Source: Bog-473 sp963836605 (GTDB taxonomy: Bacteria > Actinomycetota > Acidimicrobiia > Acidimicrobiales > RAAP-2). Taken from it: a stretch of DNA of 64,000 nucleotides. Under the pieces are notes generated by a model. The model made no database searches, was not told where the DNA came from, and saw only the letters and a list, made by a program, of their open reading frames with translations. The stretch is taken from assembly GCA_963836605.1 (NCBI GenBank), contig CAWIKB010000014.1:523172-587171 (forward strand), written 5' to 3'. Position numbers and translations under genes: made by a program. Of the stretch, positions 41,641 through 50,512 are shown one piece after another. How positions within the stretch are numbered: position 1 is the first letter of the stretch; each line of letters starts with the position of its first letter.

Positions 41641-42145
41641 TCGAGGCCGCCACGGTCCGACACGCGCCCGACACATCCTGCAGCGCGCTGATGGCCGAAT
41701 TCAGGTCTCCGACCGAGAGGGCGTTGAGAGATTGCTCAATCCCGCCCAGACAGGTCTGGAGGTCACCGATGGTCGCGCCCTGTTGCGACACGTTCGCCTG
41801 GGCTTGGGCGAGCACGGTCTGGACTCCCTTGAGCCGCGCCGTGTCCTTGGCGAGCGCCACCGTGTCGACGCCGACCCACCGGTTGACCGTGGTGAGGTCC
41901 CGGCGGACCGAGTTCAGGTTGCGCAGGACGCGGTCGGCGCGGTGCCGGGTCACGATGAGCGAGGCGTGGGCCTGGTCGAACTGGGTGTTGGCCTGGACCT
42001 CGTTCGCCACCACGTACCCCAGCCCGGTCGCCAGGAGCGCGACGAGGGTGAGCCCGAGCAGCCAGGCCCGCCACCTCGTGGGAGGTGGCGGTGTGCCGGC
42101 GACTCCGTTGACCCCGCCCTCGGCGGCCAGCACGGTGGAGGCCAT
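41633..42145 (-). CDS. Membrane-anchored helical protein sharing a module with the GH43-like protein
   Basis: A 170-residue protein: a transmembrane helix (WLLGLTLVALLATGLGYVVA, about 28-48), then a long helical/coiled-coil stretch outside the membrane (RVLRNLNSVRRDLTTVNR, LAKDTARLKGVQTVLAQAQANVSQQG) and a C-terminal ATIGDLQTCLGGIEQSLNALS with a final SGACRT. The QTCLGG motif, the spacing of helices and the second cysteine match residues 70-150 of the next gene product, so the two arose from one ancestor. It has no catalytic domain and could be a free anchor or partner in a surface complex. First gene of the operon. Confidence 0.7.
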   Translation of the reverse strand: MASTVLAAEGGVNGVAGTPPPPTRWRAWLLGLTLVALLATGLGYVVANEVQANTQFDQAHASLIVTRHRADRVLRNLNSVRRDLTTVNRWVGVDTVALAKDTARLKGVQTVLAQAQANVSQQGATIGDLQTCLGGIEQSLNALSVGDLNSAISALQDVSGACRTVAASSG

Positions 42146-42271
42146 GGTGTCCTTGCCCTTTCCCGGGGGAGCACCGTCCCCCTCCCTCGTCCCTATCGTC
42201 GCATCCGCCCGCATGCTCCGCAGGACAGGGCGTGTGCCCTCGCCAGTTCCGCGCCGGCGGAGGGACGAGGC

Positions 42272-44026
42272 ATGATGCACGCCATGCCGCAGCCCCCCGT
42301 GAAACTGTCTTCCGGCACCTCCCAGGCGAAGGCCCTCCCCCCCGCCATCGAGATCGCCCGCCAAGCCTCGCTGCTCCCGATCACGGAGATCGCGGCCCAG
42401 ATGGGCCTGGCGCCGGACCTGCTCGAGCACTATGGGCCGAACGTGGCCAAGATAAGCCTCGACGCGGTGGGTGCGTTGGCCGAGCGGCCACGGGCGCGGT
42501 ACGTCGTGGTGACGGCGATGACCCCGACCCCGCTGGGCGAAGGGAAGACGACCACGACCATCGGCCTCGGTCAGGCCCTCGGGCGCGTCGGCAAGCAGGC
42601 GACCGTCGCCATACGCCAGGCCTCCATGGGGCCGACCTTCGGGATCAAGGGCGGGGCCGCCGGGGGCGGGTACAGCCAGGCGGTGCCGTTCGAAACGCTC
42701 AACCTGCACCTGACCGGCGATCTTCACGCCGTGACGGCCGCCAACAACTTGTTGGCGGCCATGGTCGACAACCACATCCACCAGGGCAACGCCCTGGGGA
42801 TCGACCCGCGGAGCATCACCTGGCGCCGCGTGCTCGACGTCAACGACCGCTCGCTCCGCAACATCGTGGCCGGTCTGGGGGCGAGCGAGGACGGCACGCC
42901 GAGAGAGACGGGGTTCGATATCACCGCCGCCTCGGAGGTCATGGCCGTTCTCGCGCTGGCCACGTCGCTCCACGACCTGCGGGCGCGCTTCGGCCGGATC
43001 GTCGTCGGTTACACCAAGGCCGGTGAGCCGGTGACGGCGGAGCAGCTCAAGGCGGCCGGGGCCATGACGGTGATCATGCGGGACGCCATCAAGCCCAACC
43101 TGCTCCAGACCATTGAACGCACGCCCGTCCTCGTCCACGCTGGTCCCTTCGGGAACATCGCGCACGGCAACTCATCGATCGTGGCCGACCTCATCGGCAT
43201 CCATGCTGGGGATTACCTGGTGACCGAAGCGGGGTTCGGTTCGGACATGGGGGCTGAGCGGTTCTTCAACATCAAGTGCCGGACCTCGGGGCTGGTCCCC
43301 GACGCCGCCGTGGTGGTGGCCACCGTGCGGGCACTCAAGCTCCACTCGGGTCGGCACACGGTGACGGCCGGTCGGCCGCTCCCCCTGGGAATGCTCACCG
43401 AGAACCCCGAGGAAGTCCACCTCGGGGCGGCCAACCTGCTCAAGCACCTCGCCATCGTGCGCCGACACGGCGTCACCCCGGTCGTGGCCATCAACGCCTT
43501 CCCCGGGGATTTCGCCTCCGAGCATGACGCCATAGTGCAGATCGCCGCCTCCGTCGGCGTCAAGGCCGCCGTCTGCACGCACTTCACCGATGGGGGACTC
43601 GGCGCGATGGAACTGGCCGAGGCCGTCGTCGAGGCAGCCGACGAGCCCAGCCAGTTCCACGTCCTCTACGCATCGGGTCTCGCGCTCCAAGAGAAGATCG
43701 AGACGATCGCCACTGAGGTGTATGGAGCCGACGGTGTGGACATCCTGCCCGTCGCGGCGCGCCAGCTGGCCACGTATGAGCGGGCCGGCTTCGGCTCGCT
43801 GCCGGTGTGCATTGCCAAGACCCACCTCTCCATCTCCTCGGATCCTTCGCGCAAGGGTGCGCCCACCGGCTGGCGCCTCCCGGTGCGGGAGGCCCGGGCC
43901 AACGCCGGGGCCGGATTCGTCTATCTGCTCAGCGGCGACATGCGCACGATGCCCGGTCTGTCGTCGCATCCCGCGGCCGAGAGCATCGACATCGATGACG
44001 AGGGCAACGTCGTCGGCCTCTACTGA
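42272..44026 (+). CDS. fhs: Formate-tetrahydrofolate ligase
   Basis: The 584-residue product is formyltetrahydrofolate synthetase, which makes 10-formyl-THF from formate, THF and ATP. The glycine-rich ATP site TPTPLGEGKTTTTIGLGQALG (about residues 89-109), MGPTFGIKGGAAGGGYSQ, the folate/ATP-binding VTEAGFGSDMGAERFFNIKC, HIHQGN and the C-terminal TMPGLSSHPAAESIDID are all present. Length is slightly above the usual 555-560 because of the N-terminal 25 residues. The start at ATG 42272 follows GGAGGG; ATG 42275 and 42284 are possible. It feeds one-carbon units to purine and amino acid synthesis. Confidence 0.96.
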   Translation: MMHAMPQPPVKLSSGTSQAKALPPAIEIARQASLLPITEIAAQMGLAPDLLEHYGPNVAKISLDAVGALAERPRARYVVVTAMTPTPLGEGKTTTTIGLGQALGRVGKQATVAIRQASMGPTFGIKGGAAGGGYSQAVPFETLNLHLTGDLHAVTAANNLLAAMVDNHIHQGNALGIDPRSITWRRVLDVNDRSLRNIVAGLGASEDGTPRETGFDITAASEVMAVLALATSLHDLRARFGRIVVGYTKAGEPVTAEQLKAAGAMTVIMRDAIKPNLLQTIERTPVLVHAGPFGNIAHGNSSIVADLIGIHAGDYLVTEAGFGSDMGAERFFNIKCRTSGLVPDAAVVVATVRALKLHSGRHTVTAGRPLPLGMLTENPEEVHLGAANLLKHLAIVRRHGVTPVVAINAFPGDFASEHDAIVQIAASVGVKAAVCTHFTDGGLGAMELAEAVVEAADEPSQFHVLYASGLALQEKIETIATEVYGADGVDILPVAARQLATYERAGFGSLPVCIAKTHLSISSDPSRKGAPTGWRLPVREARANAGAGFVYLLSGDMRTMPGLSSHPAAESIDIDDEGNVVGLY

Positions 44027-44108
44027 GGCCCGCCCGAGTGCCGTCGACCCGAGGCCGACGGTACATGGGCCACGGATGCGGGCACCGGGCGGCCCGGTCC
44101 CGAACTTG

Positions 44109-45107
44109 CTACGAGGTCATGAGGCGCAGGTCGGGCTCGGGCCCGAAGTGCGGGTCCGAGCCACCGTGTGCTTCGAATTTCTGCCAGCCGGCGATGCCGA
44201 TCATGGCGGCGTTGTCGGTGGCCAGCGCGGCCGGTGGGATCAACAGGGTGCTGCCGAACTCATCGCCGAGGGCCTGGGCCCGGGCCCGGAGGATCGGGCT
44301 GGCGGCCACACCCCCGACGACGGCAAAGGCCGGGTCCCCGAACTCCTCGAGCGCCCGACGGAGTTTGGCGCAGAGCACGTCCATACAGGCGGCCACGAAC
44401 GAGGTCGCGACGTCGTCCATGACGAAGTCAGGTGTCTTGCGGATGTAGTTGACGACCGCCGTCTTCAAGCCGGAAAAGGAGAAGTCGTAGCCGTCCTGCA
44501 GCATGGGGCGGGGGAAGTCGAGGGTGTCCGTTCCCTGGGCGGCCAGGCGATCGAGGACCGGACCGCCCGGGTAACCCAGCCCCAGGAACCGGGCGATCTT
44601 GTCGTAGGCCTCGCCGATGGAGTCGTCCACCGTCTGGCCGAGCAGCGTGTGGGAACCCGCGCCGAGCGTGCGGGTGAGCAGGCAGTGGCCGCCGGAGACC
44701 AGCAGGGCGGTGTGGGGGAAGGGGACTTCCCGGTTCGCCAGGTACACGCTGGCCAGATGCCCTTCGAGATGGTTCACACTGACGACCGGCACGCCCCAGC
44801 CCAGGGCCAGTGACTTCGCCGTCGAGATACCGACGAGCAGGGCGCCGACGAGGCCGGGCCCCGACGTCACCGCAATGGCGCTGAGCTCGGGCCCCGAGAC
44901 GCCGGCGTCCGCCAGCGCCTGCTGGACGATCGTGGTGATGAGCTCGACATGGGCCCGGCTGGCCAGCTCGGGGACCACGCCGCCGAACTGGGCGTGGAGG
45001 TCGATCTGGCTGGCCACCACCGACGAGCGCACCTCCAGTGTGGCGTCGATGACGGCCGCCGCCGTCTCGTCACACGACGTCTCGATCGCCAGGATGGGTC
45101 CCTTCAC
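44109..45107 (-). CDS. tsaD: tRNA N6-adenosine threonylcarbamoyltransferase
   Basis: The 332-residue ASKHA-family enzyme transfers the threonylcarbamoyl group to A37 of ANN-decoding tRNAs. ILAIETSCDETAAAVID is the ATP-binding start, SVNHLEGHLAS holds the two metal-binding histidines, VSGGHCLLTRT the third region, VDDSIGEAYDKIAR a conserved motif and SFSGLKTAV the signature, with DNAAMIGIAG closing the site. GTG start at 45107 overlaps the tsaC stop. A tsaB and tsaE gene, usually needed as partners, are not in the window. Confidence 0.96.
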   Translation of the reverse strand: MKGPILAIETSCDETAAAVIDATLEVRSSVVASQIDLHAQFGGVVPELASRAHVELITTIVQQALADAGVSGPELSAIAVTSGPGLVGALLVGISTAKSLALGWGVPVVSVNHLEGHLASVYLANREVPFPHTALLVSGGHCLLTRTLGAGSHTLLGQTVDDSIGEAYDKIARFLGLGYPGGPVLDRLAAQGTDTLDFPRPMLQDGYDFSFSGLKTAVVNYIRKTPDFVMDDVATSFVAACMDVLCAKLRRALEEFGDPAFAVVGGVAASPILRARAQALGDEFGSTLLIPPAALATDNAAMIGIAGWQKFEAHGGSDPHFGPEPDLRLMTS

Positions 45108-45730
45108 GGCGCTTCTCGAGCGGCGGCGACGGTGTCCCGGACCGAGCGCGCCGGTATCGCCCCTTCGCGTTCGACGACGGCCTCGCCGTGCCCCACGTTG
45201 ACCAGGGTCGACACCGCACCGCCGAGGAGCCCCCCATCGACCACCGGGCCCACCCCGGATCCCAGCACCTCCGCCACCTCGGAAGCCGAGGGCGGCGTGG
45301 GGCTGCCGTGAGGGTTGGCACTGGTCACCAGCAGGACACCGGTTCGCTGGAGCAACGCCAGCAGGAAGGCGTGCTGTGGGATGCGGACGGCAACCTCGCA
45401 ACGTCCAACGAGCCACGAGGGACGGCCGGCCTCGGGGTCGAATCCGAAGACCAGGGTCAGGGGACCGGGCCACCATCGATCCCCCAGGGCCCTCGAGGCC
45501 GCGGTCTCCTCGACACCGAGTGCGCGCACCTGCGCCGGTGACGCCGCCAGTACCGGCAGGTGCATCCCGTCGGGACGCCCCTTGGCCCGGAAGATCTGGC
45601 CGACGGCCTCGACATCGTCGGGCCGCGCCGCCAACCCGTACACGGTGTCGGTGGGGAGTACCACCACCTGTCCCGAGCGCAGGGCGGCCGCAGTGGCCTC
45701 CAGCGCGTCATCGTCGTCCACGTGCAGCAT
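45104..45730 (-). CDS. tsaC: L-threonylcarbamoyladenylate synthase (Sua5/YciO/YrdC)
   Basis: The 208-residue protein makes threonylcarbamoyl-AMP from threonine, bicarbonate and ATP, the first step of the t6A modification. The N-terminal GQVVVLPTDTVYGLAARPDDVEAVGQIFRAKGRPDGMHLPVL holds the T-x-T-V-Y-G-L and KGR motifs, WPGPLTLVF the conserved WPGP(L/M)T, and SWLVGRCEVAVRIPQH, LVTSANPHGSPTPPSASEVAEVL the adenylate-binding strands. Unlike most family members the residue after the glycine in SANxSG is HGS. The upstream ATG has a GGGAG site. Operon with tsaD by a 4-base overlap. Confidence 0.95.
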   Translation of the reverse strand: MLHVDDDDALEATAAALRSGQVVVLPTDTVYGLAARPDDVEAVGQIFRAKGRPDGMHLPVLAASPAQVRALGVEETAASRALGDRWWPGPLTLVFGFDPEAGRPSWLVGRCEVAVRIPQHAFLLALLQRTGVLLVTSANPHGSPTPPSASEVAEVLGSGVGPVVDGGLLGGAVSTLVNVGHGEAVVEREGAIPARSVRDTVAAAREAP

Positions 45731-45850
45731 GAGGTCTCCCGGTCGGGTGCAGTATTGCCGATGAAGGGTGCCGCTCTTACCCGTGACGGGTATCGCTCAG
45801 GAGGGTGGAGTCCGGCGTGGCCTACGGTGATCGCGCTAGGTGGGAGAGCG

Positions 45851-45901
45851 AACGTCGGGAAAAACGCTGGGAAAAACGTGGAAAGAAAAAACGTAGGAAA
45901 G
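45851..45901. repeat. A-rich 12-base tandem repeats, four imperfect copies
   Basis: Units 45851-45862 (AACGTCGGGAAA), 45863-45874, 45875-45886 and 45890-45901 share the pattern AACG-N-GGAAA with three extra bases before the last. In a GC-rich window this purine-rich array stands out. It occupies the leader of the oxidoreductase gene at 45950. Confidence 0.6.
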
Positions 45902-45949
45902 AGGAAGGGAGCCGCTGGTGGCCTCGAGGACGAAACGGCGGCGTGGCCG

Positions 45950-46960
45950 GTGAGGGTCGACGTCGGGCTGACCGGAGTGCCGCTGGACCAGGTGGCGGCG
46001 CGCACCGGAGAGCTGCGCTCACTCGGGGTTGACGGCGTGTACAACGCGGAGGGCCCGCACGACATCTTCGTCCCGCTTACCCTGGCCGCCGCCGCGGGGA
46101 GCGGGCTCAGTTGCACCACCAATGCCGCGGTGGCCCTGCCGCGCAATCCGATCCACCTGGCCCACGCGGCCTACGACCTCCATGTGCTCTCGGGAGGGCG
46201 TTTCCATCTGGGCCTGGCTCCCCAGGTCCAGGCGCACATCGCCCGCCGTTTCGGGCTCGAATGGTCCTCCCCCGTGGAGAGGATGCGCGAGCTGGTCGGC
46301 GCCCTGGGGGCCATCTTCGCCACCTGGCAAGACGCCGCTCCACTGCGGTACGAGGGGACGTACTACCGCCACACCCTGATGACCCCCATGTTCAACCCGG
46401 GCCCGAGCGAGTTCGGGGTGCCACCGGTACTCCTCGGTGCGCTCGGCCCGGCCATGACCAGCATGGCGGCCGAAGTCGCCGACGGGTTGCTGATCCTCCC
46501 CTTCAACAGCCGCCGGTCCCTGACCGAGCTCACCATGGCGGCGGTGCACCAGGGACTGGATCGCAGTGGCCGGTCGCGAGGGTCGTTCGAGATCGTGTGC
46601 GGCGTCATCGTCGGGATGAGCGGGGACCGGGCCACCCTGGCCCGCTGTCGGGACGGGGTCCGGGCCCTGCTCGGCTTCTACGGATCGACCCCGGCCTACC
46701 GCCGCGTCCTCGAGATCGAAGGGCGCGGCGAGGTGCAGTCCGAGTTGGCCCAGGTGGTGCGGCGAGGGGACTGGGGAGAGCTCGGCGCGCACGTCGCCGA
46801 CGACCTGGTCGATGCCCTGGCCGTCTGTGGGACCCCGCGTGAGTGCGCCGAGCGGATTCGGGAGAAAGTGGGCGACGTGGCCGATCGCGTGGCCCTCTTC
46901 ACGCCCGTCGCGCCCACCGACGCCGAGCTGGCCGAGTTGGTGGCCCGTCTCAGAGCCTGA
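45950..46960 (+). CDS. LLM-class (luciferase-like) F420-dependent oxidoreductase
   Basis: A 336-residue TIM-barrel protein of the luciferase-like monooxygenase group, actinobacterial branch that commonly uses coenzyme F420. RVDVGLTGVPLDQVAARTGELRSLGVDGVYNAEGPHDIFVPL begins the barrel; LSGGRFHLGLAPQVQAHIARRFGLEWSSPVERMRELVGALGAI is the cofactor-binding signature, and EFGVPPVLLGALGPAMTSMAAEVADGLLILPF follows. It probably reduces or oxidises a small carbonyl or aromatic compound. The GTG start at 45950 has no clear ribosome site. Its end overlaps the convergent VOC gene by 11 bases. Confidence 0.9.
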   Translation: MRVDVGLTGVPLDQVAARTGELRSLGVDGVYNAEGPHDIFVPLTLAAAAGSGLSCTTNAAVALPRNPIHLAHAAYDLHVLSGGRFHLGLAPQVQAHIARRFGLEWSSPVERMRELVGALGAIFATWQDAAPLRYEGTYYRHTLMTPMFNPGPSEFGVPPVLLGALGPAMTSMAAEVADGLLILPFNSRRSLTELTMAAVHQGLDRSGRSRGSFEIVCGVIVGMSGDRATLARCRDGVRALLGFYGSTPAYRRVLEIEGRGEVQSELAQVVRRGDWGELGAHVADDLVDALAVCGTPRECAERIREKVGDVADRVALFTPVAPTDAELAELVARLRA

Positions 46961-47408
46961 GCGGGCGGATAGGGGCCGTGATGAGCGATGGGTCGGCCTT
47001 CCAGTCCACGCCCGGTACGTCGACGTAGAGCTCGATCTCGTTACCGTCGGGGTCCTCGATGTAGAGGCTGTGGGTGACGGTGTGGTCCGATGCGCCGACG
47101 ATGGTGGCGCCGGCCGCCTTGAGCGCGTTCACCATGGCGCGCAGATCGTCGTCGGACTCGCCCACGTTGAGGCCGAAGTGGTACATGCCGACCCGCCGGC
47201 CCCGGGGGATTTCGGCCGCATCCGACCCGACCTCGATCAAGAGAAGCTCATGATGGGTACGGCCCGACGAGAACGCGGCGGCCCCGACGGGTCGTTCTCC
47301 GGGTTCGGGCACGATCTGGTGCCACCCCAGCACGTCCCGGTAGAAGGCGGCCGAGCGCTCCACGTCGTGGACGTAGAGAACCAGATGGCCCAGCTCGCGG
47401 ACCGTCAT
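46950..47408 (-). CDS. VOC family protein (extradiol-dioxygenase-like)
   Basis: A 152-residue VOC protein with an extradiol-type pattern: MTVRELGHLVLYVHDVERSAAFYRDVLGWHQI, HELLLIEVGSDA, RRVGMYHFGLNVGESDDDLRAMVNALKAAGATIVGASDHTVTHSLYIEDPDGNEIELYVD. The histidines in HLVLY and YHFGL and the glutamate in NEIELYVD are the three ligand positions of single-domain ring-cleavage-type proteins, so a metal site is likely. It is co-translated with the upstream acyltransferase (ATGA overlap). Confidence 0.87.
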   Translation of the reverse strand: MTVRELGHLVLYVHDVERSAAFYRDVLGWHQIVPEPGERPVGAAAFSSGRTHHELLLIEVGSDAAEIPRGRRVGMYHFGLNVGESDDDLRAMVNALKAAGATIVGASDHTVTHSLYIEDPDGNEIELYVDVPGVDWKADPSLITAPIRPLRL

Positions 47409-48976
47409 GCCGTGGCCGCGTTCTGCTCGGCCGTGCTCTGCTCGGTCGTGCTCTGCTCGGCCGGGCCCTCGTCGCTCGCGTCCTCCTCGTCGCTCCCGTG
47501 CGCGGTCCGGATCCAATGCGCCTGGGGTGGCATGCCGGGGCCAAGGTGGATGGGGACGTCGAAGGGTTCGGACTCGAGCCCGGCCGCCTCCATCAGCTCG
47601 GCCAGGGCGGACGGGACGGCGGCGGCGATGTCCCACAGGCGCGGCACGGCCCGGGCGTCGGACGCCATGCCCCAGTAGAGGACGCCCTGGTAGCTCATGA
47701 TGGTGATGTTAAGCCCCATGCCGTCCATCACCGGTCCGAGGGGGAACATGCCCAGCAATTCGGCGCCGCCCATGTAGAGGGGAAAGTCGGGGCCGGGCAC
47801 GTTGGAGATGACCAGGTTGGCCACCGGGCGGTGCCGGTCGGCCAGCTTCATCCCGGTGTAGAGGCGAGCGGCCAAGGCGAACACGTTGGGCGTGGCATGC
47901 TCGGCCCAGTTCTGCAGGGTCGAGGCACCGAGCGCCCGGTGCTCTTCCTTGGCGCCCTTGGTCCCCTCGCGAATGGCCCGCAGCCGTTCCAGCGGGTCGT
48001 CCAGTTGGCACGGCAGCTGCACGAACATGGCCGACACCTTGTTGGAACCCTTCAGCTGGGCCACGTCGGGCGTGACCGACACCGGGACGACCGCCACCAG
48101 GGGGATGTCGGGGAGCTCGTCGCCGGCCTGCAGGTAGGTGCGCAGCGCGCCGGCGCACACGGCCAGGATCACGTCGTTGACGGTGGTCTCCATGGCGTTC
48201 TTGAGCTTCTTCACGTCCGCCAGGTTGGCGGCCGCGAACGCCACCCGTCGGCGCGAGTGGACCGCCGCGTTGATGGAGGTCCGGGGGGCGGTCAAGGGGA
48301 GCGCCGCCTTGGCGGTCTCGCCCTGCCTGACCCGACGGACCCCCGCGATGGCCCCGGTGGTTCGCCAGATCATGCGGCCCAGGTCGATCGGTCGGACCAT
48401 GTTGGTCAGCAGGGCCTGCGAGACGAGCTCGAGGTTGGACGGGATACGGGTGTCGAGATGACGTTCCACCGCCGACCCCGGCGCGGGCGGGTCAGCCTCC
48501 AGATCGAAGAGCACGCCCAGGAGCTCGGCGCCCGAGACACCGTCAATGGTGCTGTGGTGCATCTTGACCACCAGGGCGATCTTGCCGTCCTCGAGCCCCT
48601 CGACCACCCACATCTCCCACAGCGGTCGATCCCGGTGCAACTGGCGGCTGGTGACGTCGGCCGCGAAGTCACCGAGTTCGCGCATGCCTCCCGGTGAGGG
48701 CAGGGCCGCCCGGCGGAGGTGGTTGTCGATGTCGAACTCCGGGTCATCGATCCAGACCGGGTGCCCCAGGCGCAACGGGACCTCGACCAAGCGGCGCTGG
48801 AACACCGGGACCTGGGGGATCCGGTCGACGATCATCTGGCGGATCCGTCGGAACGAGTAGCCGTCGGGCACCGTGGAGGGGTCGAAGACGGCCACCATGG
48901 CCACGTGCATGTGCAGGGTCGGCGTCTCCATGTAGAGAAAGCTGGCATCGAGCCCGGAAAGTCGCTCTGGGGTCAT
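47405..48976 (-). CDS. Wax ester synthase/diacylglycerol acyltransferase (WS/DGAT)
   Basis: The 523-residue enzyme makes storage lipids by acylating diacylglycerol or fatty alcohol from acyl-CoA. The catalytic VVKMHHSTIDGVSGAELLGVLFD holds HHxxxDG at about residues 138-144, and the N-terminal LSGLDASFLYMETP, LVISNVPGPDFPLYMGGAELLGMFPLGPV and GLNITIMSYQG segments are family hallmarks. The acidic tail carries a 15-base repeat producing EQST-like units. AAGGAG precedes the ATG. This gives triacylglycerol or wax ester storage, as in mycobacteria-like actinobacteria. Confidence 0.93.
   Translation of the reverse strand: MTPERLSGLDASFLYMETPTLHMHVAMVAVFDPSTVPDGYSFRRIRQMIVDRIPQVPVFQRRLVEVPLRLGHPVWIDDPEFDIDNHLRRAALPSPGGMRELGDFAADVTSRQLHRDRPLWEMWVVEGLEDGKIALVVKMHHSTIDGVSGAELLGVLFDLEADPPAPGSAVERHLDTRIPSNLELVSQALLTNMVRPIDLGRMIWRTTGAIAGVRRVRQGETAKAALPLTAPRTSINAAVHSRRRVAFAAANLADVKKLKNAMETTVNDVILAVCAGALRTYLQAGDELPDIPLVAVVPVSVTPDVAQLKGSNKVSAMFVQLPCQLDDPLERLRAIREGTKGAKEEHRALGASTLQNWAEHATPNVFALAARLYTGMKLADRHRPVANLVISNVPGPDFPLYMGGAELLGMFPLGPVMDGMGLNITIMSYQGVLYWGMASDARAVPRLWDIAAAVPSALAELMEAAGLESEPFDVPIHLGPGMPPQAHWIRTAHGSDEEDASDEGPAEQSTTEQSTAEQNAATA
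47421..47465. repeat. Three 15-base in-frame repeats at the 3' end of the WS/DGAT gene
   Basis: Units 47421-47435, 47436-47450 and 47451-47465 share TTCTGCTCGGCCGTG with a few changes and encode the Glu-Gln-Ser/Asn-Thr/Ala tail (EQST) on the reverse strand. The unit length keeps the frame, so the tail can expand or shrink. Confidence 0.8.
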
Positions 48977-49101
48977 CGCGTCTCCTTGCTGGGGCGGGAC
49001 TCCCCATAACGTGGCATCTTCTCGCCCCCGCGGGCAACTGTCTGAGCAGGAGCCGGAGGGGACGACGGGCGAAACGGTCCGATACGGGCGATGATGGTGC
49101 C

Positions 49102-50454
49102 GTGCCGTTCGTGTATCTGGCTGTGACCGTGGTGGGAGCCATCGGTGTCCTGTTGGCGTACCACCCCATTCGACGCGAGCCGTTCAGTGTGCCCAGCTTC
49201 TTCGTGGGTTGGATCGTCGGCGAGGCGGCCCTGCAGAACATCGTCTGGCAGGGGGCCGCCACGGTGGTGTTCGGGCTCTTCGGCGCCTTCGAGAGTTGGG
49301 CCGGTTGGCTCGGCTTGGCCATCGCCGTGGTCAGCTGGGCGGGCCTGGTCGGCCTGGTCGTCTCCGGTCGCCGCGCCTCCACCGTGGTCAGCGCCGCCCT
49401 CGACGAAGTGCGCAGCGACACCTTCCCGGTCCCGACCGAAGCCGTGGAGCCGTCGTGGGGCCACTGGTGGCGGGTGACCCAGGCCGTCCCGCTCAAGGGG
49501 CGAGCGGTGAAGGCGGTCAAGAACATCGACTATTGGGGGGACGGCCACAAACGCCACCGCCTCGATATCTACCGGTCACGGGTGATGACCGGCGAGCGGG
49601 CACCGGTCATGGTCTACATCCACGGCGGGGCCTGGATCATCGGGGAGAAGCGCGAGCAGGGCAAGCCGATGCTCTACGAGCTGGCGGCTCGGGGATGGGT
49701 GTGCGTGGCCATCAACTACCGGCTCAGTCCCAAGGCGACGTGGCCCGACCACATCGTCGATGCGAAGCGGGCCGTGGCCTGGGTGAAGGAGCACATCGCC
49801 GAGTACGGCGGCGACCCTTCCTTCGTGGCGCTGAGCGGCGGATCCGCCGGCGGCCACTTGAGCGCGCTGTTGGCCCTGAGTGCGGGCGACCCCGACTTCC
49901 AGCCCGGCTTCGAAGCGGCCGACACCAGCGTCGACGCCTGTGTCCCCTTCTACGGCGTGATGGACCTGACCGGTTCGGCGGAGGGATCGGGCCGCTACGG
50001 CTCGGGCCTGTTGGAGCTGCTCGAGAAGCGGGTGATGAAGACGTCCGCCGCCGAGCACCCCGAGGTGTTCGCCCGGGCCTCGCCCACGTACCGCGTGCGC
50101 CCCGACGCGCCGCCGTTCTTCGTCCTGCACGGCCGGAACGACACCTTGGTTCCCGTGGACGTGGCGAGGACCTTCGTCGGTGCGCTTCGGGATGTATCCG
50201 CATCCCCGGTGGCGTACGCGGAGCTCCCGTTGGCCCAGCATGCCTTCGACGTGTTGGCCTCGCTGCGCTGCCAGGCCACGACCGGAGGGGTGGCGTCCTT
50301 CCTGGCCGCGGCCCACGCCGCGAGCAAGGCGGCCCGCGCGGCGAGCAAAGAAGCAGGTGCCGAGAGCAAAGCGGCTCGTACCACCAGCGGACAATCACCC
50401 GCCTCGACCGCCGAGTCCAAAGTTTCTGACATAGTGTCAGAAACCAGGGCATGA
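49102..50454 (+). CDS. Membrane-anchored alpha/beta-hydrolase (carboxylesterase/lipase type)
   Basis: A 450-residue protein with three N-terminal hydrophobic helices (about 1-22, 28-63 and 70-90) followed by an HSL-type esterase. PVMVYIHGGAWIIGEKREQG carries the oxyanion motif HGGAW, VALSGGSAGGHLSALLAL the nucleophile GGSAGG, FFVLHGRNDTLVPVDVART the acid and ELPLAQHAFDV the histidine. A C-terminal Ala/Lys-rich tail (SKAARAASKEAGAESKAA) is probably unstructured. GTG start at 49102. It may release acyl groups from surface or storage lipids, close to the WS/DGAT gene. The stop is embedded beside a palindrome. Confidence 0.88.
   Translation: MPFVYLAVTVVGAIGVLLAYHPIRREPFSVPSFFVGWIVGEAALQNIVWQGAATVVFGLFGAFESWAGWLGLAIAVVSWAGLVGLVVSGRRASTVVSAALDEVRSDTFPVPTEAVEPSWGHWWRVTQAVPLKGRAVKAVKNIDYWGDGHKRHRLDIYRSRVMTGERAPVMVYIHGGAWIIGEKREQGKPMLYELAARGWVCVAINYRLSPKATWPDHIVDAKRAVAWVKEHIAEYGGDPSFVALSGGSAGGHLSALLALSAGDPDFQPGFEAADTSVDACVPFYGVMDLTGSAEGSGRYGSGLLELLEKRVMKTSAAEHPEVFARASPTYRVRPDAPPFFVLHGRNDTLVPVDVARTFVGALRDVSASPVAYAELPLAQHAFDVLASLRCQATTGGVASFLAAAHAASKAARAASKEAGAESKAARTTSGQSPASTAESKVSDIVSETRA
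50422..50444. promoter_or_regulatory. 23-base perfect palindrome, candidate operator of the Liv importer
   Basis: GTTTCTGACA (50422-50431) and TGTCAGAAAC (50435-50444) are perfectly inverted around TAG. The site lies in the last codons of the esterase gene, 69 bases before the substrate-binding protein start at 50513. The shape fits a TetR-type operator site, not a terminator, because the stem is AT-rich and followed by coding sequence. Confidence 0.5.
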
Positions 50455-50512
50455 CCTGAGTCCTCGGGGGAGACCAGGGGTTCAGTCACAACGGGAGTCA
50501 AAGGGGAGAGCA

